DNA of 64,000 nt from Ornithinimicrobium laminariae (lineage in GTDB: Bacteria; Actinomycetota; Actinomycetes; Actinomycetales; Dermatophilaceae): positions 62,001-126,000 of the forward strand of contig NZ_JAHZSU010000001.1 in assembly GCF_019457945.1 (NCBI RefSeq), in the 5' to 3' direction. Below, piece by piece: positions 24,740-34,062 of the stretch (within the stretch, counting starts at the first letter, position 1; every line of letters starts with the position of its first letter). A program made the translations under genes and the position numbers. The notes below the pieces were generated by a model that saw nothing but the letters and a program-made list of their open reading frames with translations, made no database searches and had not been told where the DNA came from.

Positions 24740-26140
24740 TTAGCAGCCGATCAAACGCTGCGCGAGGTAGCCCTCGATCTCGTCCAGCGAGATGCGCTCT
24801 TGGGCCATCGTGTCGCGCTCGCGCACGGTCACTGCGTTGTCGTCGAGGGTGTCGAAGTCGACGGTGATGCAGAACGGCGTGCCGATCTCATCCTGACGAC
24901 GGTAACGACGGCCAATGGCGCCGGAGTCGTCGAAGTCGATCATCCAGTGCTGACGCAACTTGGCGGCCAATTCTTTGGCTGCCGGGCTGAGTTTTTCGTT
25001 GCGCGACAGCGGCAGGACAGCCACCTTGATGGGCGCCAGGCGCGGGTCAAGCTTGAGGACGGTGCGCTTGTCGACACCACCCTTGGCGTTGGGCGCCTCG
25101 TCCTCGGTGTACGCGTCAACCAAAAAGGTCATCAACGAGCGAGAAAGGCCAGCTGCCGGCTCAATGACATACGGAGTGTAACGCTCGCCGGTGGCCTGGT
25201 CGAAGTACGACAGGTCGGTGCCCGAGTGCTTGGAGTGCGTGGACAAGTCAAAGTCGGTGCGGTTGGCCACACCCTCCAACTCGCCCCATTCGCTGCCAGC
25301 GAACTGGAAGCGATACTCCAGGTCAACGGTACGGTCGGAGTAGTGCGACAACTTCTCGGCCGGGTGCTCAAACAGACGCAGGTTGTCGGGGTTAACGCCG
25401 AGATCGATATACCACTGGTAGCGAGTGTCGATCCAGTACTGGTGCCACTCGGAAGCCGTGGAAGGCTCGACGAAGAACTCCATCTCCATCTGCTCAAACT
25501 CACGCGTGCGGAAGATGAAGTTTCCGGGGGTGATCTCGTTGCGGAAGGACTTGCCGACCTGGGCAATGCCGAACGGCGGCTTTTTGCGTGCCGACGTCAT
25601 CACGTTGGCGAAGTTCACAAAGATGCCCTGCGCGGTCTCGGGCCGCAGGTAGTGCAGACCGGACTCGTCCTGGAGCACGCCAAGGTAGGTCTTCAACATC
25701 ATGTTGAAGTCCTTAGGCTCGGTCCAAGCGCCCTTGGTGCCACAGTTGGGGCAGCCAATCGTGGACAGCTCAACCGTGTCAGGGTCGATCTCCTTGCCCT
25801 TCTTTGCGGCCTTGTCGGCAACGGCTTCCTGCAGGTGGTCAGCACGGAAGCGGCGGTGGCACGACTGGCATTCGGTCAACGGGTCGTTGAAGACGCCGAC
25901 GTGGCCAGAAGCCACCCAGGTCTCACGCGGCAGGATGATCGAAGAGTCGAGGCCAACCACGTCTTCGCGCGACTGGACCATTGAGCGCCACCACTGGCGC
26001 TTGATGTTTTCTTTCAGTGCCACGCCGAGGGGGCCGTAGTCCCATGCGGACCGGGTGCCTCCATAGATCTCCCCGGCGGGGAAGACGAAGCCTCGACGCT
26101 TACACAGGTTGACAACGGATTCAACGGTAGTGGGTGCCAT
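24740..26140 (-). CDS. glyQS: glycyl-tRNA synthetase, single-chain type
   Basis: 466-residue class II aminoacyl-tRNA synthetase that charges tRNA-Gly. Class II motifs are [16 protein letters not shown] (motif 2 region) and [13 protein letters not shown] zinc-type insertion has the pairs CQSCHRRF and CPNCGTKG. The C-terminal anticodon-binding domain carries [17 protein letters not shown] box at 26152-26147 lies 6 nt before the ATG, so the mRNA is probably leaderless. No T-box leader is present: only 41 bp separate it from the divergent gene. Confidence 0.97.
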   Translation of the reverse strand: MAPTTVESVVNLCKRRGFVFPAGEIYGGTRSAWDYGPLGVALKENIKRQWWRSMVQSREDVVGLDSSIILPRETWVASGHVGVFNDPLTECQSCHRRFRADHLQEAVADKAAKKGKEIDPDTVELSTIGCPNCGTKGAWTEPKDFNMMLKTYLGVLQDESGLHYLRPETAQGIFVNFANVMTSARKKPPFGIAQVGKSFRNEITPGNFIFRTREFEQMEMEFFVEPSTASEWHQYWIDTRYQWYIDLGVNPDNLRLFEHPAEKLSHYSDRTVDLEYRFQFAGSEWGELEGVANRTDFDLSTHSKHSGTDLSYFDQATGERYTPYVIEPAAGLSRSLMTFLVDAYTEDEAPNAKGGVDKRTVLKLDPRLAPIKVAVLPLSRNEKLSPAAKELAAKLRQHWMIDFDDSGAIGRRYRRQDEIGTPFCITVDFDTLDDNAVTVRERDTMAQERISLDEIEGYLAQRLIGC

Positions 26141-26181
26141 GCCTTCATCCTAGAGTCCAAAAGGCAACTATCCTGACAGGT

Positions 26182-26529
26182 ATGGCACACGGCTCTTCAA
26201 CCTCAGACACCTGCGCGGAGTATGGCACTCCTGCCCCCAGTGGGATCCGGCACCGCATTGAGAGCGCCAGCGCACCCGCGTTGAGGGCCATCGCGAAGCT
26301 GCCGTTTTGGGCGCCGCTGGTCGGCGTAGTGGCCTTGCTCGTCATCGGAGGACTAGTCGGTGGGGCCGTTGGCACAGTCATCGTGGCTCTTCCCGTCATT
26401 TTCGCAGCCTGGCTGCTTTACCTTGCTTGGCCGACGCTCGGCCTGGCCGAACGAGCCATGCGCACCTCGATTTGGGTCGCACTCGTGGCCGTGGCCGTCG
26501 TGATTGCCTTCCCTCGGGACATCTTCTGA
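26182..26529 (+). CDS. small membrane protein, DUF6703-like
   Basis: 115 residues with three hydrophobic segments (WAPLVGVVALLVIGGLVGG, VGTVIVALPVIFAAWLLYLAW, IWVALVAVAVVIAF) and a polar N-terminus. It matches a conserved actinobacterial membrane family found beside glyQS; function unknown. The start is ATG 26182; a TATCCT box at 26169-26174 lies 7 nt before it, suggesting a leaderless mRNA. The longer frame from 26134 overlaps the divergent glyQS promoter and is rejected. Confidence 0.78.
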   Translation: MAHGSSTSDTCAEYGTPAPSGIRHRIESASAPALRAIAKLPFWAPLVGVVALLVIGGLVGGAVGTVIVALPVIFAAWLLYLAWPTLGLAERAMRTSIWVALVAVAVVIAFPRDIF

Positions 26530-26537
26530 ACCTAGTT

Positions 26538-26566
26538 TTGACAATCATTCTCATTTTCATCAGAAT
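26538..26566 (+). promoter_or_regulatory. znu promoter with Zur box
   Basis: TTGACA (26538-26543), a 17-bp spacer, then CAGAAT (26561-26566) places transcription start at or beside the znuA ATG (26574). TGACAAT-C-ATTCTCA (26539-26553) is a 7-1-7 inverted repeat with one mismatch and resembles actinobacterial Zur boxes (TGAAAATGATTTTCA type). It covers the -35 element, so zinc-bound Zur from the last gene of the operon would repress znuACB-zur. Confidence 0.8.
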
Positions 26567-26573
26567 CTGAGTC

Positions 26574-27545
26574 ATGAACTTTCGCACTCGCCTCATCCCT
26601 GTCTGCGCGGTTGCCCTGGTTGGACTGACCGCCTGTGGCGGATCCGATGACACCACAGCAGCTGATGACTCTTCGCAAACGGTCGTGACCAGCATTTATC
26701 CGCTGGACTTCATCACCACATCGGTGGCGGGTGACCACCTCGACGTCGTCAGCCTCACGCCCTCCGGCGTCGACCCGCACGATGTTGAGTTGTCCCCGCA
26801 GACAATCGGCGACGTGCAGTCGAGTGACCTCGTGATCTACTCTGCCGACCTTCAAACAGCCATTGATGAAGCAGTCGAGCAACAGGCCAGTGACCACTCA
26901 GTAGACGTCAACGGTGCCGCTGATCTGATCAGCACTGGAGCCGAACATGACCACGACCATGACCACGGTGACGAACATGGCGACGAGCACGAGGATGAGC
27001 ACGAAGACGAAGGTGCCAGCGACGAGGTAGACCCACACTGGTGGCTTGATCCTGCTCGGATGGCAGATGTCACTCAGTTGGTTTCCGACGAGCTAAGCGA
27101 GATCGACCCAGACAACGCCGCCGACTACGAATCAAACGCTGCTGCCCTCATCGCCGAACTCGACACACTCGACGGGGACTTCGAGGCAGGGCTGGCCAAC
27201 TGTGAGCAAGAAGACCTCGTCACAACGCACGCGGCGTTTGGCTACTTGGCCGAAAACTATGGCTTCCATCAGATCGGCGTGACCGGCATCTCCCCCGAGG
27301 CCGAGCCAAGCCCGGCTCGTCTGGCCGAAGTCACCGCCATCGTCGAAGACGCGGGAGTCGACACGATCTACTCCGAAGTGATCCTCGGCAGCGACATCGC
27401 CGACACCATCGCTATTGAGACCGGGGCGACCGTGCTTACACTGGACCCACTTGAGGGCCTTACCGATGCCTCCGCCGGTTCGGACTATCTTGAGGTCATG
27501 CGTTCTAACCTGGATGCCTTGACTGAGGGCCAACACTGCTCGTGA
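26574..27545 (+). CDS. znuA: zinc ABC transporter substrate-binding lipoprotein
   Basis: 323-residue cluster A-I metal-binding protein. It has a lipoprotein signal with lipobox LTAC (Cys21), first metal His in SGVDPHDVELSP, and a long His/Asp/Glu-rich loop (residues about 122-147: EHDHDHDHGDEHGDEHEDEH) typical of ZnuA proteins. Then come HWWLDP and TTHAAFGYLAENYG with further His ligands. It binds Zn(II) outside the cell and passes it to ZnuB. Its stop overlaps znuC (GTGA). It is predicted to be expressed under zinc starvation. Confidence 0.95.
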   Translation: MNFRTRLIPVCAVALVGLTACGGSDDTTAADDSSQTVVTSIYPLDFITTSVAGDHLDVVSLTPSGVDPHDVELSPQTIGDVQSSDLVIYSADLQTAIDEAVEQQASDHSVDVNGAADLISTGAEHDHDHDHGDEHGDEHEDEHEDEGASDEVDPHWWLDPARMADVTQLVSDELSEIDPDNAADYESNAAALIAELDTLDGDFEAGLANCEQEDLVTTHAAFGYLAENYGFHQIGVTGISPEAEPSPARLAEVTAIVEDAGVDTIYSEVILGSDIADTIAIETGATVLTLDPLEGLTDASAGSDYLEVMRSNLDALTEGQHCS

Positions 27546-28333
27546 GCACCTCTGCGGCCATCGAAGCGACAAACGCCTCCTTCGGGTATGCGGGCCAACC
27601 CTTTGTCGCGCACCTCAACCTGCGCGTGGAGCCCGGCGATGTCGTTGCCCTGCTCGGCCCCAACGGCTCCGGCAAGTCAACGCTGGTGCGTGGGTTGTTA
27701 GGCCTGAATGAGCAACTCGGCGGCACCGTGCACGCGCTCGGTGGGCCCATCGGTGACCGCAACGTTCGCGAGCGACTTGGCTACGTGCCACAACGGCATA
27801 CCTTGTCTGGTTCTGTCCGCTCCACCGTGCGTGAAATCGTGGCGACCGGTCGGTTGGCACACCGTCGCTGGTGGCAGCACGCCACCAAGCGAGACGACGA
27901 GCTAGTTCAAGAGGCACTCGAAACTGTGGGCTTGGTCGACCGCGCCTCAGCCGATGTCGCGAACCTCTCCGGAGGTCAACAGCGACGAGTGTTGATCGCG
28001 CGCGCACTCGCCGGTGAACCAGACGTGCTCATCATGGACGAGCCAACCGCCGGCGTCGACGCTGCCTCACAAGAAGTGCTGGCCAAAGTGATCGAGCGCC
28101 TGGCAGACCGCGGCGTAACCATGCTGATCGTCACGCACGAACTCACCGCCCTGCGCTCGGCCATCACCCATATCGTCGAGATGAACGCGGGCGAAGTCAC
28201 CTTTGACGGCCGAGTCGAGGACTATGCCGCATCTGCTCTGCCTGGCCATGGCCACCACCACGACACTCCCCCGCGATCTGCGCCACTCATCGCTGGGCCC
28301 TACGACACCCGCATCGAAGAGGATCCCTCATGA
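27542..28333 (+). CDS. znuC: zinc ABC transporter ATPase
   Basis: 263-residue ATPase. Walker A is GPNGSGKST, the Q-loop region RLGYVPQRHTL, the signature LSGGQQRRV, Walker B VLIMDEPTAGVD, and the switch His is in VTHELTAL. The C-terminal tail has His residues (HGHHHD). It starts with GTG overlapping the znuA stop and ends with ATGA overlapping znuB, so all three subunits are translationally coupled. Confidence 0.95.
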   Translation: MSTSAAIEATNASFGYAGQPFVAHLNLRVEPGDVVALLGPNGSGKSTLVRGLLGLNEQLGGTVHALGGPIGDRNVRERLGYVPQRHTLSGSVRSTVREIVATGRLAHRRWWQHATKRDDELVQEALETVGLVDRASADVANLSGGQQRRVLIARALAGEPDVLIMDEPTAGVDAASQEVLAKVIERLADRGVTMLIVTHELTALRSAITHIVEMNAGEVTFDGRVEDYAASALPGHGHHHDTPPRSAPLIAGPYDTRIEEDPS

Positions 28334-29349
28334 CCGAGATTCTCTCCCTCGAGTTCATGCGCAACGCACTCTTGGCCGCGGCTTTTGTCGGTTTGGCCGC
28401 CCCGTTAGTTGGCATCTTCTTGGTGCAGCGGAGGCTGTCGCTGGTTGGCGACGGCATGGGCCACGTGGCGTTGGCTGGTGTAGCTGTCGGCGTCTTGACT
28501 GACCAATCCCCAGTCTTCACGGCGCTCATTGCGGCGGTGTTGGCCGGTGTGATCATCGAAGTCATCCGGATGCGTGGGCGCGCGAGTGGCGATATCGCGC
28601 TAGCCATCATGTTTTACGGCGGCATCGCTGCAGGTGTCGTGATCATCAACAAGGTCGATGGCAGCCAGACGTCGAATCTCACTGGCTATCTCTTTGGTGC
28701 GATCACTACCACCTCGCGGGAAGATCTCGCGGTTTTTGGCGTGTTGTCGCTGGTCATCATCGTGGTGACAACCGTGCTGAGGCAGCGCCTCTTTGCCGTC
28801 GCTGGCGATGAGGAGTATGCGCGCGCTAGTGGCCTGCCGGTGTTGGCGCTCAACCTGATCCTGGCTGTGCTCACCGCCGTCACCGTCGTGGTGGCCATGC
28901 GGGTTGTCGGGTTGTTGCTGATTAGTGCGTTGATGATCATCCCCAATGCCGCCGCTCAACAGGTGGCGCGTAGCTTCCGCTCGGCAACCCTGTGGGCCGT
29001 CTTCTTTGGCCTGGCCTCTTCGCTCGGTGGTGTCGTGACGTCGTACTACGCGGACACCGCAGCGGGCGGAACCATCGTGCTCGTCGCTATCGGCCTGTTT
29101 GCCGTCGTTGCCGTGTTGCGAGCACTGATTAGCCCGTGGATGGCGCGGCGACACTTTGTGGCCGAGGCGCATCCGCACGAGCATGGCCCCGATTGCGGTC
29201 ACCCCACGGTCCCGCATGGCGATCACGTCGACTACGTCCACGACGGGCATCGGCATGCTCCGCACGGCGGACACTACGACGAACATGCCGATGTGCCTCA
29301 TGATCACGACCAAGACCACAGTCGCGAAAGACAAGAGGAGCGCTCATGA
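28330..29349 (+). CDS. znuB: zinc ABC transporter permease with His-rich tail
   Basis: 339-residue ABC-3 family permease with about eight hydrophobic segments; GDGMGHVALAGVAVG and the MRVVGLLLISALMIIPNAAAQ block are characteristic. After the last helix (about residue 275) there is a cytoplasmic tail of some 60 residues very rich in His and Asp (HGDHVDYVHDGHRH, PHDHDQDH), which could bind zinc at the inner mouth of the pore. It overlaps both neighbours by 4 bp. Confidence 0.94.
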   Translation: MTEILSLEFMRNALLAAAFVGLAAPLVGIFLVQRRLSLVGDGMGHVALAGVAVGVLTDQSPVFTALIAAVLAGVIIEVIRMRGRASGDIALAIMFYGGIAAGVVIINKVDGSQTSNLTGYLFGAITTTSREDLAVFGVLSLVIIVVTTVLRQRLFAVAGDEEYARASGLPVLALNLILAVLTAVTVVVAMRVVGLLLISALMIIPNAAAQQVARSFRSATLWAVFFGLASSLGGVVTSYYADTAAGGTIVLVAIGLFAVVAVLRALISPWMARRHFVAEAHPHEHGPDCGHPTVPHGDHVDYVHDGHRHAPHGGHYDEHADVPHDHDQDHSRERQEERS

Positions 29350-29732
29350 GTCGCAGCACACGCAAGCCAACCAAGCAGCAGCAAGCCGTTGCCGCAGTGC
29401 TCGAGGAGTCAGGCGACTTCAAGTCAGCGCAAGACCTGCACGCCAAACTTCGTGCGGAGGGACAAACCGTCGGCCTAGCGACGGTGTATCGGACGCTGAC
29501 CGCCCTCGCTGATCAAGGCGACGTCGACGTCTTGCGCACCGATGACGGTGAGTCCGTCTACCGCAGTTGCAGCACCGGGCATCACCACCACCTGGTATGC
29601 CGTGAGTGCGGGCGCACCGTGGAGATCGAGGGGCCGACTGTCGAGCAGTGGACCGAACGCGTAGCCGCTGAGCACGGGTTCACCCAGACCGGGCATACCT
29701 TGGAGATTTTTGGGGTCTGCGACCGGCACTGA
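29346..29732 (+). CDS. zur: zinc uptake regulator, Fur family
   Basis: 128-residue Fur-family repressor. The N-terminal winged helix contains VGLATVYRTLTALADQGDVD. The metal-binding hinge and C-terminal domain contain SCSTGHHHHLVCRECG, with Cys85 and Cys88 for structural zinc and a His cluster at 79-82. The C-terminus ends FGVCDRH, so the usual second CxxC is Cys125-x-x-His128. The gene closes the znu operon (4-bp overlap) and is predicted to repress it through the box at 26539. Confidence 0.93.
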   Translation: MSRSTRKPTKQQQAVAAVLEESGDFKSAQDLHAKLRAEGQTVGLATVYRTLTALADQGDVDVLRTDDGESVYRSCSTGHHHHLVCRECGRTVEIEGPTVEQWTERVAAEHGFTQTGHTLEIFGVCDRH

Positions 29733-29764
29733 CGGCGCGTGCATCCTGGAGGTGCGAATTGAGT

Positions 29765-29791
29765 GGATTCGGCGCTATTTCGCCGAAATCC
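29765..29791. terminator. hairpin between convergent zur and uppS
   Basis: GGATTCGGCG, a 6-nt loop, then CGCCGAAATCC (one bulged A) forms a 10-bp stem between two genes that converge. No T-run follows, so it is only a possible bidirectional terminator. Confidence 0.45.
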
Positions 29792-29810
29792 CTCCGCTAG
29801 GAAGCATGGC

Positions 29811-30611
29811 TCAAGGCTTGGCCTGATCGACAGCCCCGCCGTAGCGGCGATCTCGCTCGGCATAGGTCTGCACTGCGCCCCAGAGGTCCCGACGATCAAA
29901 GTCGGGCCACAACGTGTCAACGAACACCAACTCTGAGTAGGCGCTTTGCCAGGGCAGGAAGTTTGAAGTGCGCTGCTCCCCCGACGACCTGACGAAAAGG
30001 TCCACGTCAGGCATATCGGGCGCATAGAAGTGCTTGGCGATCGAAGCCTCAGTGATCCGCTCAGGCTTTTGCTCACCCCGGGCAACTGCCGCCGACAACT
30101 CACGCACCGCATCCACAATCTCGGCGCGGCCGCCGTAGTTCACACACATGTTGAGGGTGATGACGGAGTTGTTCTTGGTCTGCTCTTGAGCGACCTCCAG
30201 CTCTTTAATCACCGAGCGCCAGAGCTTCGGCCGACGGCCGGACCAGCGCATCCGTACGCCCCAGTCGTCCATCATGTCGCGGCGACGACGGATGACGTCA
30301 CGGTTGAACTGCATCAAGAAGCGAACCTCTTCTGGCGAGCGACGCCAGTTTTCGGTGGAGAACGCATACGCGCTGATGTGCTTGACACCAATCTCGATGC
30401 CGCCAGCCACTACATCCATCAGCGAGGCTTCGCCTGCCTCGTGCCCTGCGGTGCGTGGCAACCCGCGAGCGTTGGCCCATCGCCCGTTGCCATCCATGAC
30501 CACCGCGACGTGCTCAGGCACAAACTTCGCCGGGATCGCCGGGGGTTTGGCGCCACTGGGGTGCGGATAAGGCGCTTGAGGTGTTGAGTTTTCAGCCACC
30601 TGTCGAATCAT
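29811..30611 (-). CDS. uppS: isoprenyl diphosphate synthase (long-chain, cis-type)
   Basis: 266-residue cis-prenyltransferase that makes the polyprenyl diphosphate (decaprenyl in many actinobacteria) used as the lipid carrier for cell-wall synthesis. The active-site start is [13 protein letters not shown], with further conserved blocks FSTENWRRS and [23 protein letters not shown]. The start is ATG 30611, which overlaps the recO stop by 4 bp; the longer open frame would lie inside recO. Gene order recO-uppS is the known actinobacterial one. Confidence 0.94.
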   Translation of the reverse strand: MIRQVAENSTPQAPYPHPSGAKPPAIPAKFVPEHVAVVMDGNGRWANARGLPRTAGHEAGEASLMDVVAGGIEIGVKHISAYAFSTENWRRSPEEVRFLMQFNRDVIRRRRDMMDDWGVRMRWSGRRPKLWRSVIKELEVAQEQTKNNSVITLNMCVNYGGRAEIVDAVRELSAAVARGEQKPERITEASIAKHFYAPDMPDVDLFVRSSGEQRTSNFLPWQSAYSELVFVDTLWPDFDRRDLWGAVQTYAERDRRYGGAVDQAKP

Positions 30612-31357
30612 GCCAGAGGAGCAAGGCGCGGCACGCGTTTGAGGTAGTGCAGCGCTCGAACGCCACGCTCCAAATGCCACTGCACATAGGCCGCGACGAT
30701 GCCGCTGGCCTCATTGCGCTCACGCGGCCCGCTGCCGTCGGCCTCAGCCCAATCCCCCGTCATCAACGCGCCGAGCAGCACCAATGTCGTCGGAGCCGGT
30801 GCGGTGGAGCCACCTGTGCGGCACGATGAGCAGACGGATCCACCCGAGGTGATGTTGAAGGCTCGGTGGGGCCCTTCTGCGCCGCAGCGCGCACAGTCGT
30901 GAAAACTTGCCGCCCAACCAGCCACTGCGAGCGCTCGCAAAAGGTAGGAGTCCAGCACCAACCGCTGGTCTTGCGTCCCAGAGGCCAACGTGGCCAGTCC
31001 TCCGGCTAACAGCACAAAGTGTTGCTGAGCAGGCTCATTTTCGCTGGTTAACTGGTCGGCGGTCTCCAGCATCGCGTTGGCTGCCGTCCACGCGTCATAG
31101 TCACGCGCAATCTCTTCACCGTAGGACGCTAGGCCCTCGGCCTGGGTGATGGTGTCGAGATTGCGACCTTCGTAACACTGCACGTCAACGACCATGCCGG
31201 GCTCAAGCCGGGCGCCAAATCGCGACTTGGTGCGACGAACGCCCCTGGCCACTGCGCGCACTTTGCCCCGGCTGCGAGTCAGCAGAGTGACGATGCGATC
31301 TGCTTCTCCCAACTTGTGGGTGCGCAGCACGATGGCTGCGTCGCGATACAGGGGCAT
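30608..31357 (-). CDS. recO: DNA repair protein RecO
   Basis: 249 residues. The N-terminal OB-fold starts [23 protein letters not shown], which binds DNA and SSB. A helical domain follows with a zinc-type four-Cys motif (CARCG and CSSCR). RecO works with RecR to load RecA onto SSB-coated gaps. Start ATG 31357. It overlaps uppS by 4 bp. Confidence 0.95.
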   Translation of the reverse strand: MPLYRDAAIVLRTHKLGEADRIVTLLTRSRGKVRAVARGVRRTKSRFGARLEPGMVVDVQCYEGRNLDTITQAEGLASYGEEIARDYDAWTAANAMLETADQLTSENEPAQQHFVLLAGGLATLASGTQDQRLVLDSYLLRALAVAGWAASFHDCARCGAEGPHRAFNITSGGSVCSSCRTGGSTAPAPTTLVLLGALMTGDWAEADGSGPRERNEASGIVAAYVQWHLERGVRALHYLKRVPRLAPLA

Positions 31358-31425
31358 GACCTTATTGTCCCTCTTTGGGCTGACAGACCAAGGGGGGCGC
31401 GCCTGCCGGGGGAGATCGCCTCTGG

Positions 31426-31454
31426 CTCAAACCAGCAATTCCTCAAACCAGCAA
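31426..31454. repeat. 13-bp direct repeat at the 3' end of dhaM
   Basis: CTCAAACCAGCAA occurs at 31426-31438 and 31442-31454, period 16 bp. The second copy covers the last codons and stop of dhaM and the first lies just beyond it, so the gene end has been duplicated. Confidence 0.8.
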
Positions 31455-33935
31455 CTCGCGCACCTCGTCTGCACTGGCGCTCTGCATCGCGGAGTGAGCA
31501 AGGTCTTGCAACTCTGGGCACGAGTGCTGGCGGATCTTAGCTTTCACCTCGGCCACACTGGCAGCGGTCGCGCTCAACTCGGTCACGCCGAGACCGACGA
31601 GAATCGCTGCAATGTCGGGGTCACTCGCTGAGGCTCCACACACGGCAACTCTTACGCCGTCGGGAACATCGTTGGCCACCATGCCGATCATCCGCAGCAC
31701 AGCCGGGTGCAGCACGTCACCGAGTTCGCCCAACGCTCCATTGCCGCGTTCGGCCGCCATCACATATTGCGTCAGGTCATTGGTTCCAATGCTGACGAAG
31801 TCGAGGCCCTCAGCCAGTTGGGAAGCCGTCAAAGCCGCGGCTGGGACCTCAACCATGATTCCGACTTCCAGGCCGTCCGGTCGGCCATCGCCGGAGCGCT
31901 GCGCAGCCTCGTCGAGCAGCCCCAACACCCAATCAACCTCGGCCCGAGTACTGACCATCGGGAACATCACCCGCACCGGTCCAATTTGGCGGGCCACCCG
32001 GCATACCGCGTCCAACTGGTCGACCAGCAAAGTGGGGTCGGCGCGGAAAGCCCGCACTCCGCGTACGCCAAGGAAAGGATTGGCTTCGGGGGTCTGCGGG
32101 AAGAACGGCATCGGCTTATCTGCGCCGATATCCCAGGTCCGAACGGTGATCGAGTGATCGGGCATTGCTCGCGCCAAATCGGCAAACACGGCAAATTGCT
32201 CGTCAACACTCGGCGCCTTGGCGTTGCCCTCCCAGACAACCTCGGTGCGCACCAAACCTGAGCCCTCGGCGCCCTGCTTCACAGCCGACTCAGCCTCATC
32301 AACGTCAGTGACGTTTGCCTCCACCAGGACCCGACGCCCATCGGTGGTGACGGCTGGTTCGAGCGCTGCAGCATCAGCTTGGGCCCTGGACTCGCTGCGT
32401 GCGGCCATCAGGTCTCGCAGACGCTCCTGCTCGCTTTCATCGGGGTCAACGAAGATCTCATTGGTCCGCTCGATGATGCCCAACAACGTACCGGTCTTGA
32501 CCTCGGCCCGTTCGCCCGCACCAGTGACCACGGGCACTCCACGAGACTTGGCGATGATCGCGCCGTGCCCCGTTGCTCCACCCTGAAGCGACACGACGCC
32601 GGTGATCTTGGCTGGGTCCAACGTTGACGCTATGGCTGGGTCCAACTCATCAACGACCAAGATACCTTCGGCCTCTGAGTTGTCTGTCTCGGGGATCTGC
32701 AGCAGCGCTCGCTCCACCCGGTGCATCACGCTGCGCACGTCTTGGCCGCGTTCACGCTGATAGGGATCGGCCAGGCTCTCAAAGCCACAGGCAACCTTGA
32801 ATACGGTGCTATGCCAGGCGTTCGCGGCGCTCCCACCTTCAACAACGGCTTCTTGCGACGCCTCAACCAGAGCCGGGTCGTCCAGGAGTGCCTGGTGAGC
32901 GAAAAAGACGGCGGCTTCGGACTCACCGACCTGCTCTGTCGTGTGCTCGATCAGCGTGCCCAAGCCCGAACGCGCCTCATCGATTGCTGCTTGCAGCCGT
33001 TCTAGCTCATGGGTGGAGTCACCGGAGGCCTCGTATGCGTTCAGGTCCGGGGCTTCGCGACGTCGCAGTGCCGGCCCGAGGGCGATGCCGATGCCTGAGC
33101 CCATCTGTCGCGGCTTGGCGGCAACCTCGGTGCTGGCAGATTGCTGGGTCTCGGGCTTGTCGGTTGGTCGATCGCCAAACCCCTCATCGGCCAGCGCTTG
33201 AAGAGCCTGCTTGGCCCGATCAATGGCATCAGGAGCCTCAGCCGTGATGTCGAAGCGGACCCCGTGGCCCTCCAGTGCACCCAAGGTAGTGACGGCACTA
33301 AGGCTGCCACCAGAGACAGGCCCCTTGCCCGTGGTTGCGTTTGTCATGCTCACGGTCGTCGGGCGCAGTTGGTTCACTGCAGCCACGAGGCGCGCGGCTG
33401 GGCGAGCGTGCAGGCCGTGGGGAATGTCGACCACGACGACCAGGCTGCCAGTTTCGCCGGATCCGCTACTGGACGTTGATTCTGGTGCGCTGTCGCCTTG
33501 GGCGGCAGATGTTTCGACATCACCCAAGTGATCGCTCTTAGCTAAGGCTCCATTCATTGCCTCACTAGCCACTGTCGCCAGATCAGCACCGGTCGAGGCA
33601 GTGACGACTGCAGCAATCAAACCTTCAACCAGGGGTGCGCTGGTGAGCTTGACCCGATCAGCGATGTCAGGATCGACAAACTCAAGGGCCATCTCGGTGG
33701 AGAGGATGGCACTTCCCAAGTCAAGAAGCACCAAGACACCTGCCCCCTGCGAAGCGTCATCGGCGCGGCTGATGGCCTCGCTGATCGCAGCGGCATCTGT
33801 GCCAAAGGTGGTTTCATCAAGGCCTGCTGCGACCTCAATCACGGGTGCCGCGTCTGCGGACACCATCTCACTGGCCAGGGCCGCGGCCGCGTGGCCTAAG
33901 GCATGGGAATGGCTAACGAGGACAATTCCAATCAT
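31443..33935 (-). CDS. dhaM: DhaM phosphoryl donor with EIIA, HPr and complete Enzyme I domains
   Basis: 830-residue fusion that passes phosphate from PEP to dihydroxyacetone kinase. Residues 1-135 form the EIIA-type domain with phospho-His9 (VSHSH). A Ser/Gly linker leads to HPr (about 163-255) with phospho-His176 in GLHARPAARLV. From about 275 an Enzyme I domain follows with phospho-His457 (GGATGHGAIIAKSRG). Its complete C-terminal PEP-binding barrel carries RTWDIGADKP, SIGTNDLTQY and catalytic Cys in VAVCGASASDP. E. coli DhaM has only a truncated Enzyme I, so this version looks self-sufficient. Confidence 0.93.
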   Translation of the reverse strand: MIGIVLVSHSHALGHAAAALASEMVSADAAPVIEVAAGLDETTFGTDAAAISEAISRADDASQGAGVLVLLDLGSAILSTEMALEFVDPDIADRVKLTSAPLVEGLIAAVVTASTGADLATVASEAMNGALAKSDHLGDVETSAAQGDSAPESTSSSGSGETGSLVVVVDIPHGLHARPAARLVAAVNQLRPTTVSMTNATTGKGPVSGGSLSAVTTLGALEGHGVRFDITAEAPDAIDRAKQALQALADEGFGDRPTDKPETQQSASTEVAAKPRQMGSGIGIALGPALRRREAPDLNAYEASGDSTHELERLQAAIDEARSGLGTLIEHTTEQVGESEAAVFFAHQALLDDPALVEASQEAVVEGGSAANAWHSTVFKVACGFESLADPYQRERGQDVRSVMHRVERALLQIPETDNSEAEGILVVDELDPAIASTLDPAKITGVVSLQGGATGHGAIIAKSRGVPVVTGAGERAEVKTGTLLGIIERTNEIFVDPDESEQERLRDLMAARSESRAQADAAALEPAVTTDGRRVLVEANVTDVDEAESAVKQGAEGSGLVRTEVVWEGNAKAPSVDEQFAVFADLARAMPDHSITVRTWDIGADKPMPFFPQTPEANPFLGVRGVRAFRADPTLLVDQLDAVCRVARQIGPVRVMFPMVSTRAEVDWVLGLLDEAAQRSGDGRPDGLEVGIMVEVPAAALTASQLAEGLDFVSIGTNDLTQYVMAAERGNGALGELGDVLHPAVLRMIGMVANDVPDGVRVAVCGASASDPDIAAILVGLGVTELSATAASVAEVKAKIRQHSCPELQDLAHSAMQSASADEVRELLV

Positions 33936-33971
33936 GGGATGACCTCCTGGGTCGCAGACAAAGTCGGTTGC

Positions 33972-34000
33972 GTCGGGCGTAACTTCTGTCGGGCGTAACT
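33972..34000. repeat. 13-bp direct repeat upstream of dhaM
   Basis: GTCGGGCGTAACT occurs at 33972-33984 and 33988-34000, period 16 bp, in the dhaL-dhaM spacer. It has the same unit length and period as the repeat at the other end of dhaM, but the sequence is unrelated. Confidence 0.75.
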
Positions 34001-34011
34001 GATGGACAAAC

Positions 34012-34045
34012 GACTGTGGAGCGCCCGGTCGGACGCCCCACAGTC
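34012..34045 (-). other. hairpin in the dhaL-dhaM spacer
   Basis: GACTGTGG-A-GCG and CGC-C-CCACAGTC form a 12-position stem with one internal mismatch and a 10-nt loop, 17 nt after the dhaL stop. With no T-run it is more likely an attenuating or stabilising element than a full terminator, lowering dhaM relative to dhaKL. Confidence 0.6.
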
Positions 34046-34062
34046 AAGGCAACATGCGCTGA

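Noticed and set aside
24434..25984. 516-residue open frame antisense to glyQS
   Set aside because: It mirrors the glyQS codons on the other strand, with composition typical of GC-rich antisense shadows and no recognisable domain.
26141..26181. T-box riboswitch in front of glyQS
   Set aside because: The intergenic space is 41 bp and the promoter appears leaderless, so there is no room for a T-box leader.
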